DNA of 64,000 bases, taken from contig NC_080046.1 in assembly GCF_012489685.1 (NCBI RefSeq), positions 59,138,195 through 59,202,194 of the forward strand, read 5' to 3'. Position 1 is the stretch's first letter. Every line of letters starts with the position of its first letter. A program made the translations under genes and the position numbers. This DNA comes from Lotus japonicus. Taxonomy: Eukaryota; Streptophyta; Magnoliopsida; Fabales; Fabaceae. Under the pieces are notes generated by a model. It was given only the letters and a program-made list of their open reading frames with translations, made no database searches and was not told the origin of the DNA. Below are positions 63,552 through 64,000 of this stretch, one piece after another.

Positions 63552-64000
63552 TTATTTTTTGCTTATATATCTGATCGGATGGTGTATGTAGTACTAATAA
63601 CATTTACTAATTTTGTTGCTGTAGCAAAGTACACATGTTTTTGGGTTTGAGACTTAGTTGTTACAGTTCCCCTTGGCGGAGTGTCGTCACCTTTTATACC
63701 AGGATGCCGATGAGGCTCTAACCTCCCTTCGTGCTCTTATTTCTTAGCGTCTTTTCGCTTCTGGGGCTATACCCTTGCATTATTTAACATAATTTAACAA
63801 ATTCATACTCTTATTAAAAAATCATTATCATCACAAAAGTACCTAACCAAACAACCAACAGGTAGGTTTTACCACAACCAAATCTCACAAATAAGTTGTG
63901 ATGAAGGTGCTTTGGGTTCACTAGATGACATCGTAACAAGAAAATAACAATTAAAGATGGTCGGAACATGTACATTTGTGAGTCATGCTTTAGATCACAA
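63552..64000. other. spacer at window end
   Basis: AT-rich with no recognisable gene or repeat boundary. Confidence 0.4.

Overview
This window is nuclear DNA from a flowering plant (eudicot, most likely a papilionoid legume). The evidence is multi-exon genes with GT-AG introns, plastid transit peptides on nuclear photosynthesis and Fe-S genes, plant-only families (LBD, RHD3, plastid phosphate translocator) and a dense load of plant transposons. Repeat styles common in legumes (elements with 'GGGTTAAATATG' or 'TAGGCTTAATTT' ends) favour a legume, but the species is a guess.

Layout. 1-6.6 kb: 3' part of a Ty3/gypsy element of Tat type, with a broken gag-protease, no pol, an apparently intact spliced antisense gene, and an LTR. 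7.2-7.9 kb: psaF (photosystem I subunit III), intronless. 9.3-11.0 kb: an LBD transcription factor (minus strand). 16.2-21.3 kb: an 11-exon HAD-fold plastid protein whose catalytic acids look substituted. 22.9-30.8 kb: a 22-exon RHD3-type ER-shaping GTPase (minus), with a hAT-type MITE in intron 3. 31.6-32.1 kb: a decayed plant-mobile-domain gene. 33.1-35.1 kb: SPT4 (minus). 37.0-44.5 kb: tubulin-folding cofactor E (plus). 44.9-48.7 kb: a Helitron with both ends visible. 49-53.4 kb: an accessory region with MITEs, a tandem-repeat small gene or pseudogene, and a 1.1-kb near-perfect palindrome made from a captured NDR-kinase fragment. 54.0-55.2 kb: xylulose-5-phosphate/phosphate translocator, intronless. 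56.4-58.3 kb: a polygalacturonase (minus). 59.1-62.7 kb: plastid cysteine desulfurase NFS2 (minus). The last 1.3 kb is repeat-rich spacer.

The single-copy style genes are independent housekeeping or developmental genes, not an operon or cluster. Four encode likely plastid proteins (psaF, HAD protein, XPT, NFS2), but nothing in the sequence links them beyond proximity. Exon boundaries were set by hand from GT/AG sites and reading-phase continuity; all eight multi-exon host and element gene models close in frame.

The most interesting accessory items are the NDR-kinase palindrome (a potential long-hairpin small-RNA source), the repeat-encoding locus at 50.3-51.2 kb, the intact antisense gene in an otherwise dead retroelement, and the predicted pseudo-enzyme HAD protein. 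I did not find a clearly new multi-gene system.
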